A model generated the notes under the pieces. The model was not told the origin of the DNA, searched no databases, and was given only the letters and a program-made list of their open reading frames with translations. From contig JAFDVZ010000008.1 in the NCBI GenBank assembly GCA_018268715.1, positions 494,325 through 558,324 on the forward strand: a stretch of 64,000 nucleotides of DNA, given 5' to 3'. Numbering within the stretch: position 1 is the first letter of the stretch; every line of letters starts with the position of its first letter. Shown here one piece after another: positions 52,910 through 63,649 of this stretch. Made by a program: the position numbers and the translations under genes. Source of the DNA: Acidobacteriota bacterium (GTDB lineage: Bacteria > Acidobacteriota > Terriglobia > Bryobacterales > Bryobacteraceae).

Positions 52910-53688
52910 GCACGCTCGGACGTAACGGCCCCGCCGTATGCCGGCTGGGACTGTCGGCCACCTACCGGCCCGGTCGCCAGACCATCCATCGCGCGATGGA
53001 CGAGGGGCTGAACTACTTCTTCTGCTTCGGCATCGACACTCAGATGATCGCCGCCTTGCGCGATGCCGGAGCCCGCGCCCGCGACCGTCTGGTCATCGCC
53101 ACCGGAGCCTACAACTGGATCTGGTGGCGAAACGACTTCCGCCGCACGCTCGAGAAGCGCCTCCGTCAATTGCGGACCGACTACATCGACGTCTTCCATT
53201 TCCTTGGCGTCACCCGCGCGGGGGATTTCCCGCCGCGCCTCCGCGAGGAGCTCGCGCGTTTGAAGGAAAGCGGCCAGGTGCGGGCCATCAGCATGTCCAC
53301 GCACGACCGCAAGTTCGCCGGTCAACTGGCGGCCGAAGGCGCGCTCGACGCCATGATGGTGCGCTACAACGCCGCCCACCGCGGCGCCGAGACGGAGATC
53401 TTCCCCCACCTTGAACCGCATCGTCCGGGCGTCATCAGTTTCACCGCCACCCGCTGGCGTTACCTGCTGCGCCGGCCGCGTGGATGGCCGAAAGACGCGC
53501 CCGCTCCGACGGCCGGTGAGTGTTATCGCTTCGTGCTATCGAATCCGAACGTCGATGTCTGCCTGACCGCGCCATCGAATGCGAAACAGTTCGAACAGAA
53601 TCTGCGGGCGTTCCGGCAAGGACCGCTCGACGCCGATCATCTGGAGTATTTGCGGAACTTCGGCGACGCCGTTCACCGCGAGGTCTGA
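52906..53688 (+). CDS. Aldo/keto-reductase-fold protein lacking the usual catalytic tetrad
   Basis: 260 residues from ATG 52906, overlapping the dehydrogenase stop (ATGA). The sequence follows the AKR barrel order ([66 protein letters not shown]). The Asp of FDTA reads FCFG, the Lys of TK reads TG and the Tyr position is not evident, so NADPH-dependent reduction is doubtful. It may be a structural partner or a changed enzyme. Last gene of the operon; the gene after it is on the opposite strand. Confidence 0.6.
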
Positions 53689-53689
53689 C

Positions 53690-55018
53690 TCAGGCCGCCG
53701 GCGCCTCGACCTTCTCGATGCGGACCTTGGAAATCCGGTTGCGCTCCATCTCGAGGATCGTGTATCTGCGGCCCTCAAACTGGATCACGCCGCCCGGCTT
53801 CGGGATGTACCCGAGCCGGTACAGCAGGAACCCCGCCAGGGTTTCATAACCGGCCTCGGACGGCAGTTCGAGACCATACATGGCCGCCAGGTCTCGGATC
53901 GGGATGGACCCGTCCACCGTCATCTCCGTCGTCACCGGCGGAGTGAGCGGACGCCGCGCGTCATGCTCGTCGGCCATCGGCCCAAAGATCTGCTCGAGCA
54001 CGTCCTCGAGCGTCACCAGGCCGGCGATGGTGCCGAACTCGTCGACCACCAGCGCCAGGTGCGTATAGTGATCGCGGAAGTCGGAAATCAGCGACGATAC
54101 GGGCTTGGTTTCCGGCACCACCAGCGGTTTTCGAAGAAACCGCCGGATCCGGAACGGCCGCTCCGGACGCCGGTGATCGTGGTTCCACTTGCGCTCCTGC
54201 CACAGGCGGATGAGGTCCTTGTAGTTCAGGATCCCGACAATATTCTCCGGAGTTGTTTCATACACCGGAATGCGGGAATGTTTGTGGACCGCCATCACTT
54301 TCAGGATGTCGTCGAGCGACGCGTCCACCGGCGCCGAGACGATGTTGTTGCGCGGCACCATGATCTCCCGCGCCAGGAAGTCGCCAAGGTCGAGGATCTT
54401 CTGGATGGCGTTCTCCTCGAACCGTTCGAGGTGCCCCTCGCTCCAACTGGAGCGGATGATGAACTTCAGTTCCTCGGCCGAGTGTCCGCCGCCGGAATGG
54501 CCGCCGCGCAGTCCGATGGCTCGCGACAGCGCCAGCGCCGACTGCTCCATCACGCGGACGAACGGCGACACGATCCGGTCGAACACCACCAGCACCGGCG
54601 CCACCAGCAGCGCCATACGATCGGCCTTCTCGATGGCCAGGTTCTTCGGCACCACCTCGCCGATGATGACGTGGAAGTAACTCATCAGCAGGAAAGAGAG
54701 GCCGAACGCGACGACGTGGATCCAGTGCTGGCTGGCCGGCGTCACCAACGGTCCGGCGGCGGCCATGAGCAGTTCGAAGACGGTTTCCTCGCCCGCCCAC
54801 CCCAGTCCGAGGCTCGCGAGCGTCACGCCGAATTGCGTGACCGACAGGAGCCGCTCCGGGTGAGCAAGCAGGTTCAGCGCGGCTTGCGCGGCAATCTGCC
54901 CCTCGTCGGCAAGCGCCTTCAACCGCGACCGGCGCACCGAAACAAGCGATACTTCAGCGGCGGCGAAGAACGCGTTCAGCGCGAGAATCGCAACCATCAG
55001 AAGGATGCGATAAGGCAT
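53690..55018 (-). CDS. CorC/HlyC-type membrane protein (CNNM + CBS + CorC)
   Basis: 442 residues. Four membrane segments of a DUF21/CNNM domain (~1-190, with LSFLLMSYFHVIIGEVVPKNLAI), two CBS domains (~205-325, including MVPRNNIVSAPVDASLDDILKVM and HKHSRIPVYE), and a CorC/HlyC C-terminal domain (~340-430). The family is linked to magnesium/cobalt export or tolerance and is often mislabelled haemolysin. It is divergent from the penicillin-acylase-type gene. Confidence 0.9.
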   Translation of the reverse strand: MPYRILLMVAILALNAFFAAAEVSLVSVRRSRLKALADEGQIAAQAALNLLAHPERLLSVTQFGVTLASLGLGWAGEETVFELLMAAAGPLVTPASQHWIHVVAFGLSFLLMSYFHVIIGEVVPKNLAIEKADRMALLVAPVLVVFDRIVSPFVRVMEQSALALSRAIGLRGGHSGGGHSAEELKFIIRSSWSEGHLERFEENAIQKILDLGDFLAREIMVPRNNIVSAPVDASLDDILKVMAVHKHSRIPVYETTPENIVGILNYKDLIRLWQERKWNHDHRRPERPFRIRRFLRKPLVVPETKPVSSLISDFRDHYTHLALVVDEFGTIAGLVTLEDVLEQIFGPMADEHDARRPLTPPVTTEMTVDGSIPIRDLAAMYGLELPSEAGYETLAGFLLYRLGYIPKPGGVIQFEGRRYTILEMERNRISKVRIEKVEAPAA

Positions 55019-55070
55019 ATGGGGCTACCGGAACGATGATGCGCCGGGCAGGGTCTGGAATAATAAACTC

Positions 55071-57287
55071 GTGCCCTCCCACCGGATTCTCAAGCTCATT
55101 AACTTGAGCATAGCGGGTTTGATCGTGTTGCTGTGCCTGGCGGCTGTCTGGTTCATGTGGCGCCCCATGCCCAAGGTCTCCGGGACCATCCAGGCCCCCA
55201 TTTCGACCACGGCCCACGTCGTTCGCGACAACCTGGGAGTGCCTCACATCATGGCGGCCAGCATGGAGGATGCGGTGTTCCTGCAGGGCTATGCGACGGC
55301 GCAGGATCGCATGTGGCAGATGGACGCCATCCGCCGCTTCGCCGCCGGAGAACTGTCGGAGATCATCGGCCCTGCGACGCTTGAAGTGGACAAGGACGCG
55401 CGCCGTCTGCGCCTGCGCCGTGTGGCGGAGGAGCAGTCCCGCCGCTTGCCCGCCGCGGATCGCGCCCTCATGGCGGCCTACGCGCGCGGCGTGAACTTCT
55501 ATATCGAACAGAACCGCGGCCGTTACCCGGTGGAGTTCACGATCCTGCGCTATGAACCGCGCCCCTGGACGATCGAGGATTCGCTGCTGGCCGGACTCAG
55601 CATGTTCCGCGACATGACCACCTCGTGGAAGGACGAACTGGCGAAGCAGGATATGCTGCAAGGCGGCGATCGGGCAAAGGTCGACTTCCTGTTCCCGACG
55701 CGCAGCGGCTACGATCCGCAGCCGGGCTCGAACGCGTGGGTGGTGGGCGGAGCGCACACGGCCTCGGGCAAGCCGCTGGTGGCTAACGACCCGCACCTGG
55801 CGTTCGGACTCCCGTCCACCTGGTACATGGTGCACCTGCAGGCCCCGGGATTGAACGTGCGCGGCGTCTCGCTGCCAGGCCTTCCGGCGGTCATCATCGG
55901 CCACAACGAACGCATCGCCTGGGGCGTCACGAACCTGCATTTCGATGTTCAGGACCTTTACCGCGAGGAGTTCAACCCGCAAACCGGCCTGTATCTGTAC
56001 CAGGGCAAGCCGGAACAGGCGCGGCGCGAGGCGGACGTCATCGCGGTGAAGGGTCAACCGAACATCCCGGTGACTACCTGGATCACGCGACACGGTCCGG
56101 TGATCCAGACCGACACGGGCCAGTTCTACGCGCTCAAATGGACCGCCGCCCAAACCGACGGATTCGCCTACCCGTTCCTCGACGTCGACCGGGCTCGCAA
56201 CTGGACCGAGTTCACCACCGCGCTATCGCGCTTCCCCGGACCGGCGCAGAACTTCGTGTTCGCCGATATCGACGGCAATATCGGTTACCACGCCACGGGC
56301 AAGCTGCCGATCCGGAAGAACTACGATGGCGACGTCCCGGTGGATGGCTCGCGCGGCGAGTTCGAATGGGACGGCTACATCCCGTTCGACCAGCTTCCTA
56401 CGTTCTACAACCCGCCGGCCGGCCTGATTGTGACCGCGAACCAGAACCCGTTTCCGGCCAGTTACACTCACCGGGTGAGCGGCAACTTCTCGGCGCCATA
56501 CCGCGCCCTCCAGATCCGCGCCTTGCTATCAAGCCGCAACGGCTGGAAACCCGACGACATGCTCGTAGTTCAGAAGGACGTCTACTCGGCCTTTTCGCAA
56601 TTCCTGGCGCGGCAGGCCGCGGCGGCCTTCGACAGTAAGAAGCCGGCCTCGAAGGCGCTCGCCGACGCAGTGGAGGTGCTGCGCGGCTGGGACGGGCAGA
56701 TGGACAAAGATTCGGCCGCTCCCCTCATCGCCGAGCATCTATACTTGCAGCTTCGCCGAAAACTCGGCGAACGCGCCTCGCCGAAGAAGGGCGACGCATA
56801 CGCCACGCAAATGGCGACCGTTGCGATAGAGCGCCTCCTGCGCGCGCGCCCGAAGGACTGGTTCGCCGACTACGACCAACTGATTCTCGACAGCCTTTCT
56901 GCGGCCATCGAGGAAGGCGCCAAACTGCAAGGCAGCAATGTGAAGGGCTGGAAATGGGGAGCCTATAACCAACTCACAATCCCCAACCCCGTGCTCGGCC
57001 AGATTCCGCTGCTGGGTAAGTACTTCAACATCGGCCCCGTCTGGATGAGCGGTTCGAGTACGACCGTCAAGCAGACCACCCGCACATTGGGCCCGTCCAT
57101 GCGGATGGTCGCGGACATGTCGAACCTGGATGGCTCGATGCAGAACATCACCATCGGACAGTCCGGACATTATTTCTCGTCCCACTACAAGGACGAGTGG
57201 TCTTCTTACTACGTCGGCAAGAGCTACCCGATGCAGTTTGGCAAAGTGAAGGCGGACGGAGACCTCACCGTGGAGCCGGCGAAGTAG
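55071..57287 (+). CDS. Penicillin-acylase-type Ntn hydrolase
   Basis: 738 residues from GTG. An N-terminal membrane/signal segment (~10-30) is followed by an alpha subunit, linker and beta subunit typical of N-terminal nucleophile acylases. The predicted nucleophile is Ser220 in GSNAWVVGG, where autocleavage would expose Ser-Asn-Ala. Conserved elements include VANDPHL and ERIAWGVTN. The substrate could be penicillin-like amides, acyl-homoserine lactones or other amides; it is not assigned. Convergent with the GH36 gene. Confidence 0.88.
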   Translation: MPSHRILKLINLSIAGLIVLLCLAAVWFMWRPMPKVSGTIQAPISTTAHVVRDNLGVPHIMAASMEDAVFLQGYATAQDRMWQMDAIRRFAAGELSEIIGPATLEVDKDARRLRLRRVAEEQSRRLPAADRALMAAYARGVNFYIEQNRGRYPVEFTILRYEPRPWTIEDSLLAGLSMFRDMTTSWKDELAKQDMLQGGDRAKVDFLFPTRSGYDPQPGSNAWVVGGAHTASGKPLVANDPHLAFGLPSTWYMVHLQAPGLNVRGVSLPGLPAVIIGHNERIAWGVTNLHFDVQDLYREEFNPQTGLYLYQGKPEQARREADVIAVKGQPNIPVTTWITRHGPVIQTDTGQFYALKWTAAQTDGFAYPFLDVDRARNWTEFTTALSRFPGPAQNFVFADIDGNIGYHATGKLPIRKNYDGDVPVDGSRGEFEWDGYIPFDQLPTFYNPPAGLIVTANQNPFPASYTHRVSGNFSAPYRALQIRALLSSRNGWKPDDMLVVQKDVYSAFSQFLARQAAAAFDSKKPASKALADAVEVLRGWDGQMDKDSAAPLIAEHLYLQLRRKLGERASPKKGDAYATQMATVAIERLLRARPKDWFADYDQLILDSLSAAIEEGAKLQGSNVKGWKWGAYNQLTIPNPVLGQIPLLGKYFNIGPVWMSGSSTTVKQTTRTLGPSMRMVADMSNLDGSMQNITIGQSGHYFSSHYKDEWSSYYVGKSYPMQFGKVKADGDLTVEPAK

Positions 57288-57288
57288 C

Positions 57289-59457
57289 TCAGTTCGCCGC
57301 CTTCTCAATCAACACGGAGGTCGAGTCATAGTCGCCAGCCAGGCGAACGGTGACTCCTTCGTTCATGAGATAGGCGCCGCTGAAAGTGCGCCAGTCATTC
57401 TGACCGAGAACCTGGATGCGGTATACCGCCTTGGGGTCGAGCCCCGCCAGCCGGATGGCCGGCGCGGGCTTCCGATACTGCTGTGAGTGCAGGAAGGCGA
57501 ATAACACAGATTGCGCGCCGTCCTCCGACACATACTGGTTCGCGGTGACGTCGCCGATACGAGGCGACACCAGCCGGTACAACTTGCCCTCTTGAACCGT
57601 ACCGCGAATCTTCTTGTAGTAGGCAACCATCTGAGTCGCCAGTTGGACATCCGCTTCGCTGAATTTGTTGAGATTCGACCCGATGCCCAACGCGCCTTGC
57701 ATCGCCACCAGGAAACGGAACTTGAGCGGCGTGCTGCGCCCGTTCATGTTCGGCACATCGGTGACCCAAGCCGACATGATCTTCGGCGCGTAGGCCTGCG
57801 AGAAGCCCTCCTGGATGCGCAGGCGGTCGAAGGCTTCGGTATTGTCGGAGGTCCACACCTCGTCGACGCGCTTCAGGATGCCGAGATCGACGCGGCCGCC
57901 GCCGCCCGAGCAGGACTCGATCTCGAGCCCCGGGTGCTTTGCGCGCAGGCGGTCGAAGATCTCCCAGGTGTTGCGAACGTACTTCACCCAGAGCTCCTTC
58001 TGATCCGGCGCGCCATCCCAGCCAGGCTCGGCGAACGGTCGGTTCATGTCCCACTTGAAATACTTGATCGGGTAGTCGGAAGCGAGTTTGTCCAGCACGC
58101 TGAAGATGTGCTCCTTGACGTCGTCGCGCGCCATGTTGAGGACAAGTTGGGTGCGGAGTTCGCTGCGCGGGCGTCCGGGGAAGTGCATCGCCCAATCCGG
58201 GTGGGCGCGGTACAGGTCGCTGTCGGGATTCACCATCTCCGGCTCCACCCACAGGCCAAACTGCATGCCGAGCGAGCGTACCGCCTCGATCAGCGGAGTT
58301 AACCCACGCGGAAATTTCTGCGGATTCACGGTCCAATCTCCGAGCCCGGCATGATCCGTGTTGCGCTTTCCGAACCACCCGTCGTCCATCACGAACAGTT
58401 CGACGCCGAGTTTGGCGGCCTTTTCTGCCAGCGCCTTCTGACCAGGCTCATCCACGGCGAATTCGGTGGCTTCCCACGAGTTATAAAGGACCGGGCGCAG
58501 ACGAGCCTTCCCGCCGCCAGGCAGGATCTGAGTGCGCTCGAACCGATGCAACATCCGCGAGGCTTCACCGAAGCCGTGATTCGAGTAACCGCCATAGAAC
58601 GGCGGCGTCTCCAGCGACTCGCCCGGCTTCACCGTGTAGGAGAAGTCGAAGGTGTTCCAGCCGCCCGTGACTCGCACCTGCGAGTAAGGTGTCTGTTCCA
58701 CGGTGATCCGCCAGTTGCCGCTCCAGCCAAGCGCGCCGAACCAGACTCGGCCCGACTCCTCGTTCGCCGCTCCGTCCTGGTCGATGGCGAACCAGGGGTT
58801 CGCGTTGTGGCTGGTGTGCCCCTTGCGGCTTTCAATCACCTTCTCGCCCGTGTGGATATCTTCGCGAGTCAGCTGAGTCTCGGCGGCCCATCGTCCGGTC
58901 AGGTAACTCAGCCGGTAACCTTCGCCGTGAGGAAGATACCACACGCCCGATTGCAGGCTTTCAACCGTCAACGGCTGTCCACTGCGATTCTCCAGCTTCG
59001 CCTGCTTGCGGATCATTCCTTCCGCCGGGTAGACCAGGTAGTTCAGCGTGACAAAGATGTCGTCGTTGATGTCCTTCATCACAATATCCAATTGGTTCCC
59101 ATCGATCTTGTGGGAGACGTAGTGCAGCACCAGATCGCGGACGCCGTTGGCGCGCGTGATTTTGACGGACGGTTCGAGGTAGCGCGTTCCGCCCCATCCT
59201 AGGAACTCCTCGTTGGTCTGCGACTGGGAAGGGTCGAAGGACGACCACTCGGGTCCGGCCTGGGCGGCGTGGATATCGTCGAAGCGCCAGAGCGGACCGC
59301 CCCAGTAGAGATTCTGCAACTCGCCGCGTTGATTGACGCCCAGCGCGTAGGCGTTGGAGGCGGTCTTCAGCAGCCAGGTCTTGCGGCCGGCGGAGTACTC
59401 GATCGATTGGGCGGAGAGGACCGCCGCGAAAAGGAGGGCGATGACGGATTTGCGCAC
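57289..59457 (-). CDS. GH36 alpha-galactosidase
   Basis: 722 residues with a signal peptide (VIALLFAAVLSAQS), so probably exported. GH36 motifs: FVMDDGWFGKRNTDH, nucleophile Asp in YFKWDMNRPF, CSGGGGRVDLGIL, acid/base Asp in VWTSDNTEAFDR. It should release alpha-galactose from raffinose-family sugars or galactomannans. It is followed on the same strand, in opposite reading direction neighbours aside, by a DUF1080 gene upstream (59483-60229), which suggests glycoside use. Confidence 0.92.
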   Translation of the reverse strand: MRKSVIALLFAAVLSAQSIEYSAGRKTWLLKTASNAYALGVNQRGELQNLYWGGPLWRFDDIHAAQAGPEWSSFDPSQSQTNEEFLGWGGTRYLEPSVKITRANGVRDLVLHYVSHKIDGNQLDIVMKDINDDIFVTLNYLVYPAEGMIRKQAKLENRSGQPLTVESLQSGVWYLPHGEGYRLSYLTGRWAAETQLTREDIHTGEKVIESRKGHTSHNANPWFAIDQDGAANEESGRVWFGALGWSGNWRITVEQTPYSQVRVTGGWNTFDFSYTVKPGESLETPPFYGGYSNHGFGEASRMLHRFERTQILPGGGKARLRPVLYNSWEATEFAVDEPGQKALAEKAAKLGVELFVMDDGWFGKRNTDHAGLGDWTVNPQKFPRGLTPLIEAVRSLGMQFGLWVEPEMVNPDSDLYRAHPDWAMHFPGRPRSELRTQLVLNMARDDVKEHIFSVLDKLASDYPIKYFKWDMNRPFAEPGWDGAPDQKELWVKYVRNTWEIFDRLRAKHPGLEIESCSGGGGRVDLGILKRVDEVWTSDNTEAFDRLRIQEGFSQAYAPKIMSAWVTDVPNMNGRSTPLKFRFLVAMQGALGIGSNLNKFSEADVQLATQMVAYYKKIRGTVQEGKLYRLVSPRIGDVTANQYVSEDGAQSVLFAFLHSQQYRKPAPAIRLAGLDPKAVYRIQVLGQNDWRTFSGAYLMNEGVTVRLAGDYDSTSVLIEKAAN

Positions 59458-59482
59458 TTAGCCATTCTATTCTCTTGTTCGC

Positions 59483-60229
59483 CTACAGGTGCTTCAGACG
59501 CCAGTTGCGATAGCGAACCTGCATTGGACCGCCCACGTGAACCTGCACGCCGATCAGACCCTTCATCACTCGCCCGCGCGGATCGTCGTCCACTACCACG
59601 CTCATCACCCGTCCGTTGATGAGGTGCATCAGCACGTTGGCGCGCGCTACGATGTGCGCGGCGTTCCAGTCGTCCCTGATGGCGGCGGACAACTCGTGCG
59701 AGTCGCCGGCCGATGCGATGATCACCGGCTTGCGCGTGCCCGTGACGCGCGTGATCTGACCGCGCTCGGCCAGAAACAAGCGCCCCTTCTCCTCGTAGTT
59801 GTTCCCGGTATAGCGACGCTGGCCGTCCATGTCGCACTGGTAGCCGCGCATGGCGAAGCGGTTGGTGGGCGTGACTTTGTCCGGCACGACGACACTGCGG
59901 TAGTTGATGCCGCTATTGCCTCCGGAGGTGATGCGAAAATCGACCTTCAGTTCGAAGTCGGCCGGTTCGCCGCCGCGCCAGATCAGGAACGTATTGCTTC
60001 TGACGACGGTTTCGGGAGTGATCTCGCCCACCATTTCACCGCCCTCGACGCGCCAGTATTTCGGGTCTCCTTCCCAACCGCTCAAGGTCTTGCCGTCGAA
60101 CATGCTTTCAAAGCCGGGTTCGTCAGCCGCCATCGGTTCGGGACGGTCGCTTTGCTTGGGCGTGTATGAGGGATCCTGGGCGAAAGCGAGCGGCGCCGCC
60201 AGCGCGGCGATGAAACTGCGTCGTTCCAT
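59483..60229 (-). CDS. Secreted DUF1080 protein
   Basis: 248 residues with a signal peptide ([15 protein letters not shown]). Family landmarks are [32 protein letters not shown] and [21 protein letters not shown]. It is a third DUF1080 protein in the window and lies 25 bases before the GH36 gene on the same strand, so the two are probably co-transcribed and act on the same glycosides. Confidence 0.88.
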   Translation of the reverse strand: MERRSFIAALAAPLAFAQDPSYTPKQSDRPEPMAADEPGFESMFDGKTLSGWEGDPKYWRVEGGEMVGEITPETVVRSNTFLIWRGGEPADFELKVDFRITSGGNSGINYRSVVVPDKVTPTNRFAMRGYQCDMDGQRRYTGNNYEEKGRLFLAERGQITRVTGTRKPVIIASAGDSHELSAAIRDDWNAAHIVARANVLMHLINGRVMSVVVDDDPRGRVMKGLIGVQVHVGGPMQVRYRNWRLKHL

Positions 60230-60318
60230 GGTTTGTCCATTCTATCGGCATCGGACGCGCGGCGTGATATCGTGGGTCGCGATGGCGACGCCATCGGCTG
60301 CGAGATCTCGACGGGAGA

Positions 60319-61887
60319 ATGACGATGCGGTTGTGGTGGTTGATGTTGCCGGCGGCCTTGTTTGGGCAGGGGGCGGGTCAGGTGCAGTTCCGCGATCTGG
60401 GGCCAATGCGGCCGGACCGGCGGCCAGCGATCTCCTGCAGGGAGTTGCTGAGTCTGACCGGCTTTGAGTTCTCCGTTGTCAGCGCTCGCGTGGTGGCGGG
60501 GACCAGCGACGCTCCGGAACATTGCCGTGTTCGCCTGTTCACGCAGCCGGAGCTGAACATCGAAGTGAACCTGCCCACTGACTGGAACGGTCGTCTCTAC
60601 ATGTTCGGCAATGGAGGATGGGCGGGCGAGGCGTTCGATACGTCGGGACGCGCGACGAACCGGGCGCGCGGACTGAAGGCGGGGTTCGCAACGGCCTCCA
60701 CCGACACCGGGCACTCCGCGGCCGCCGAGCCTGGAGCGAGCTTTGCGTTGAACCGGCAGAAGCTGCTGGACTATGGATTTCGCTCGCTGCATCTGACCGC
60801 AGAGGCGGCGAAGACGATGGCGCGCGCTTACTACGGGATGGCGCCGGCGAAGTCTTACTACGAAGGCTGTTCGCAGGGCGGACGTCAGGGATTGACGCTC
60901 GCTCAACGATTTCCGAACGACTTCGACGGCATCGTGGCGGGAGCGCCCGCGCTGAATCAGACCGGCACGCATCTGAGCCGCGCTTACTGGATGCGCGCGA
61001 TGAACGAGAATCCGTTCCCGGCGTCGAAGTTGCCGCTTCTCGCCGAACGCGTGTACGCATTCTGCGACGCCAAGGACGGGCTGAAGGACGGCCTGATCGA
61101 CGATCCACGCCGGTGCGGGTTCAAGGCTTCACGCGACCTGCCGCGGTGCGTGGCGGGATCGGACCGGCCCGATTGCTTCACGTCGAATGAGATCGCCTCG
61201 CTCGAGCGGATCTACAGCGACGTCGTCAGCAAGGGTGAGCGGTTCTTTCCGGGCTGGCCGGTTGGAGCCGAGGTCATTGGACCGAACGGGAAGAGTGGTT
61301 GGCTGGGCCAGGAGGTGGTGGATGCCGACGGGCGTAGCGCGTGGGCCTTCTACGGGCACAACTTCCTTGAGTTCGTCGTGCCCGCGACGCGGACGCGTCC
61401 CGATGCGGCCGATGCGAAACGGTTGTTCAGCCGCGTAGACGTGGCGAACGATCCGCCGGATGTCGAAGACGCGCACGATATCATCGACGCGAATGATCCG
61501 AACCTGTCGGCCTTCCGCAAGCATGGCGGGAAGTTGCTCCTCTATTACGGTTGGGCCGACCCGCAGTTGAACCCGATGATGGGCGTGGAGTATTACGAAC
61601 AGGTGGTGCGGGCGATGGGGCCGACCACCGGGGACTTCGCGCGACTGTTCATGGTTCCGGGCATGTTTCACTGCGGCGGAGGCGTGGGGACCAGCGTGTT
61701 CGACGCGGCCTCGCCCGTCGTGCAGTGGGTGGAAGGCGGCAAGTCGCCGAATCGGATTGAGGCGGCTCGAGTGGTGGATGGCAAGGTGCTGCGGACGCGG
61801 CCGCTGTGTCCGTACCCGCAGGCAGCGCGCTACAAGGGGGCCGGAAGCATCGACGACGCCGCTAACTTCACGTGCGCGAATCCGTAG
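60319..61887 (+). CDS. Tannase/feruloyl-esterase family protein
   Basis: 522 residues with a short signal-like start ([13 protein letters not shown]). The family CS-D-HC motif is visible: GCSQGGRQG with the nucleophile Ser, a catalytic Asp region near [11 protein letters not shown], and MFHCGGG with His. Members cleave galloyl or feruloyl esters of plant tannins and hemicellulose. Divergent from the DUF1080/GH36 pair and consistent with plant polymer use. Start ATG 60319, with another in-frame ATG six bases later. Confidence 0.88.
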   Translation: MTMRLWWLMLPAALFGQGAGQVQFRDLGPMRPDRRPAISCRELLSLTGFEFSVVSARVVAGTSDAPEHCRVRLFTQPELNIEVNLPTDWNGRLYMFGNGGWAGEAFDTSGRATNRARGLKAGFATASTDTGHSAAAEPGASFALNRQKLLDYGFRSLHLTAEAAKTMARAYYGMAPAKSYYEGCSQGGRQGLTLAQRFPNDFDGIVAGAPALNQTGTHLSRAYWMRAMNENPFPASKLPLLAERVYAFCDAKDGLKDGLIDDPRRCGFKASRDLPRCVAGSDRPDCFTSNEIASLERIYSDVVSKGERFFPGWPVGAEVIGPNGKSGWLGQEVVDADGRSAWAFYGHNFLEFVVPATRTRPDAADAKRLFSRVDVANDPPDVEDAHDIIDANDPNLSAFRKHGGKLLLYYGWADPQLNPMMGVEYYEQVVRAMGPTTGDFARLFMVPGMFHCGGGVGTSVFDAASPVVQWVEGGKSPNRIEAARVVDGKVLRTRPLCPYPQAARYKGAGSIDDAANFTCANP

Positions 61888-61926
61888 AAGATTCAAGCTT
61901 CGACCGATCGTGCCGATAAGGTCCGT

Positions 61927-62175
61927 ATGGCCGACTTCAGTATCCCGCTAGCTGGCATGGCTAATGCCACCTCGCGCCTGAACACTGCGGCAGCACGCAT
62001 TGCCCGGTTGCCAGCCGCCGTCCAGAACAATACGCCGCCCGATGCTCAGGACTCCGTCAGCCTGAGCGACGACATGGTGGCGCTGCTCCAGTCGCGTAAC
62101 GACTACGAAGCGAACACCAAGGTGGTGAAGACCTTCGACGAGATGACCAAGAGCCTGCTGAATATACTGGGCTGA
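61927..62175 (+). CDS. Miniature flagellar-rod-like protein (FlgB/FlgC-type ends)
   Basis: 82 residues. The N-terminus (IPLAGMANATSRLNTAAARIARL) resembles the amphipathic D0 helix of rod/hook proteins. The C-terminus (DDMVALLQSRNDYEANTKVVKT then FDEMTKSLLNILG) matches the Flg_bbr_C-type tail. The middle domains of a normal rod protein (FlgC is about 130 residues) are missing. No flagellar gene is near. It may be a stand-alone rod-like assembly protein or a degenerate copy. It sits 4 bases before the convergent nuoN stop. Confidence 0.6.
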   Translation: MADFSIPLAGMANATSRLNTAAARIARLPAAVQNNTPPDAQDSVSLSDDMVALLQSRNDYEANTKVVKTFDEMTKSLLNILG

Positions 62176-62179
62176 GGCG

Positions 62180-63649
62180 TTACTTCACCAAGGCCGCCGA
62201 GCGTCCCGCGAAGTCGAGCACCAGGGACGGGAAGATGCCGAGCACCAGGGTCGCAAGCGCCGACCCGAGGATCGCCACGCGCAGTCCCGCGCTGACCGGT
62301 CCGATATTCTCGGTGGCCGCGCCCGGCTCCTTCATATACATCACGACGATCAGCCGCAGGTAGTAATACGCCGCCACGGCGCTGTTCAGCAGACCGATCA
62401 CGGTCAGCCAAACCAGGTTCGAATCGAGCGCGGCGCGGAAGATGTAGAACTTGCCGAAGAAGCCGCCAGTCAACGGCACGCCGATCAGCGACAACAGGAA
62501 AATGGTGAGCATCGCGGCCACCATCGGCTGGCGCTCGCCGAGTCCAGCCAGGTCGTCGACGTTCACAAACTTCTCGCCCTGCCGGGAGAACCACGTCACC
62601 ACCGCGAACGCGCCGATTTGCATGAAGGCGTAAGCGGCCAGATAGAACATCGCGGCGGCCGTGCCGATTTCAGAATGAGCCGTCACCGCCACCAGCACGT
62701 AGCCGGCGTGGGCGATCGAACTGTAGGCGAGCAGTCGCTTGATGTTGGTTTGGGTGAGCGCGGCGAAGTTGCCGACGATCATCGTGGCGATGGCGGAGCC
62801 CCAGACGAATGGCTCCCAACGGGTGGCGATGGGCCCGAACGCGGTGATGAAGACGCGCAGGAAGACGGCGAAGGCGGCGGCCTTCGGCCCCGTGGACATG
62901 AACGCCGATACAGGAGCGGGAGCGCCCTGATAGACGTCCGGCGCCCAGACCTGGAAGGGCGCGGCGGACACCTTGAAGGCGAAGCCGACGAACATCAGCG
63001 CGGCGGCCGTCCCCATCAGCACCAGGTTCGGCGCGCTCTCGGGAGTCATCAACACTCGGCGGACTTCAGCCAGGTTCGTCGAGCCGGTGAGCCCGTAGAC
63101 CCACGCCACGCCGTAGAGCAGAAACGCCGTGGCGAACGAGCCTAACAGGAAATACTTCAAGGCCGATTCGTTATTGCGGCGATCGTCGCGGAGATAGCCC
63201 GCCAGGATGTAACTCGCGATGGAGGAAATTTCGAGGCCGATGAACACCATGATGAGTTCGTTGGCGCTCGCCATCACGCACTGGCCGGCGATGGAAAACA
63301 GCAACAGGGCGTGGAACTCGCCCGCGTTGGCTTTCTCGCGATCGAGATACTGAGTCGAGGAGACGATGGTCAACAGGCCGATGACCAGCACCAGGATGCG
63401 GAAGAACGTGGCGAAGCCGTCGACGATCACCATGTTCTGGAAGCCGGTCCCGCCGACGCCGAGCGCGACGACGGAGCCCCAGATAGCGGCCAACAGGCCG
63501 GCTCCGGCCAACCAGCCGAGCGCGGGCTTACGACGCTCGCCGCCCACCGCTTCGAGGAACATGATCACCACGCCGACGACGGTGAGAATGATCTCCGGCA
63601 GATAGCGGAGATAGTCGTCAGCGGTTGGAATGAAGTTAGCGAGCGGCAC
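62180..63649 (-). CDS. nuoN: NADH-quinone oxidoreductase subunit N
   Basis: 489 residues with about 14 membrane segments. Antiporter-like proton channel subunit of respiratory complex I. The family segment FAFKVSAAPFQVWAPDVYQGAPAPV, the lysine-bearing LLAYSSIAHAGYVLVA and LSLIGVPLTGGFFGKFYIF are evident. The start overlaps the end of nuoM by 14 bases, as in many nuo operons. It is the last nuo gene in this window. Confidence 0.95.
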   Translation of the reverse strand: MPLANFIPTADDYLRYLPEIILTVVGVVIMFLEAVGGERRKPALGWLAGAGLLAAIWGSVVALGVGGTGFQNMVIVDGFATFFRILVLVIGLLTIVSSTQYLDREKANAGEFHALLLFSIAGQCVMASANELIMVFIGLEISSIASYILAGYLRDDRRNNESALKYFLLGSFATAFLLYGVAWVYGLTGSTNLAEVRRVLMTPESAPNLVLMGTAAALMFVGFAFKVSAAPFQVWAPDVYQGAPAPVSAFMSTGPKAAAFAVFLRVFITAFGPIATRWEPFVWGSAIATMIVGNFAALTQTNIKRLLAYSSIAHAGYVLVAVTAHSEIGTAAAMFYLAAYAFMQIGAFAVVTWFSRQGEKFVNVDDLAGLGERQPMVAAMLTIFLLSLIGVPLTGGFFGKFYIFRAALDSNLVWLTVIGLLNSAVAAYYYLRLIVVMYMKEPGAATENIGPVSAGLRVAILGSALATLVLGIFPSLVLDFAGRSAALVK

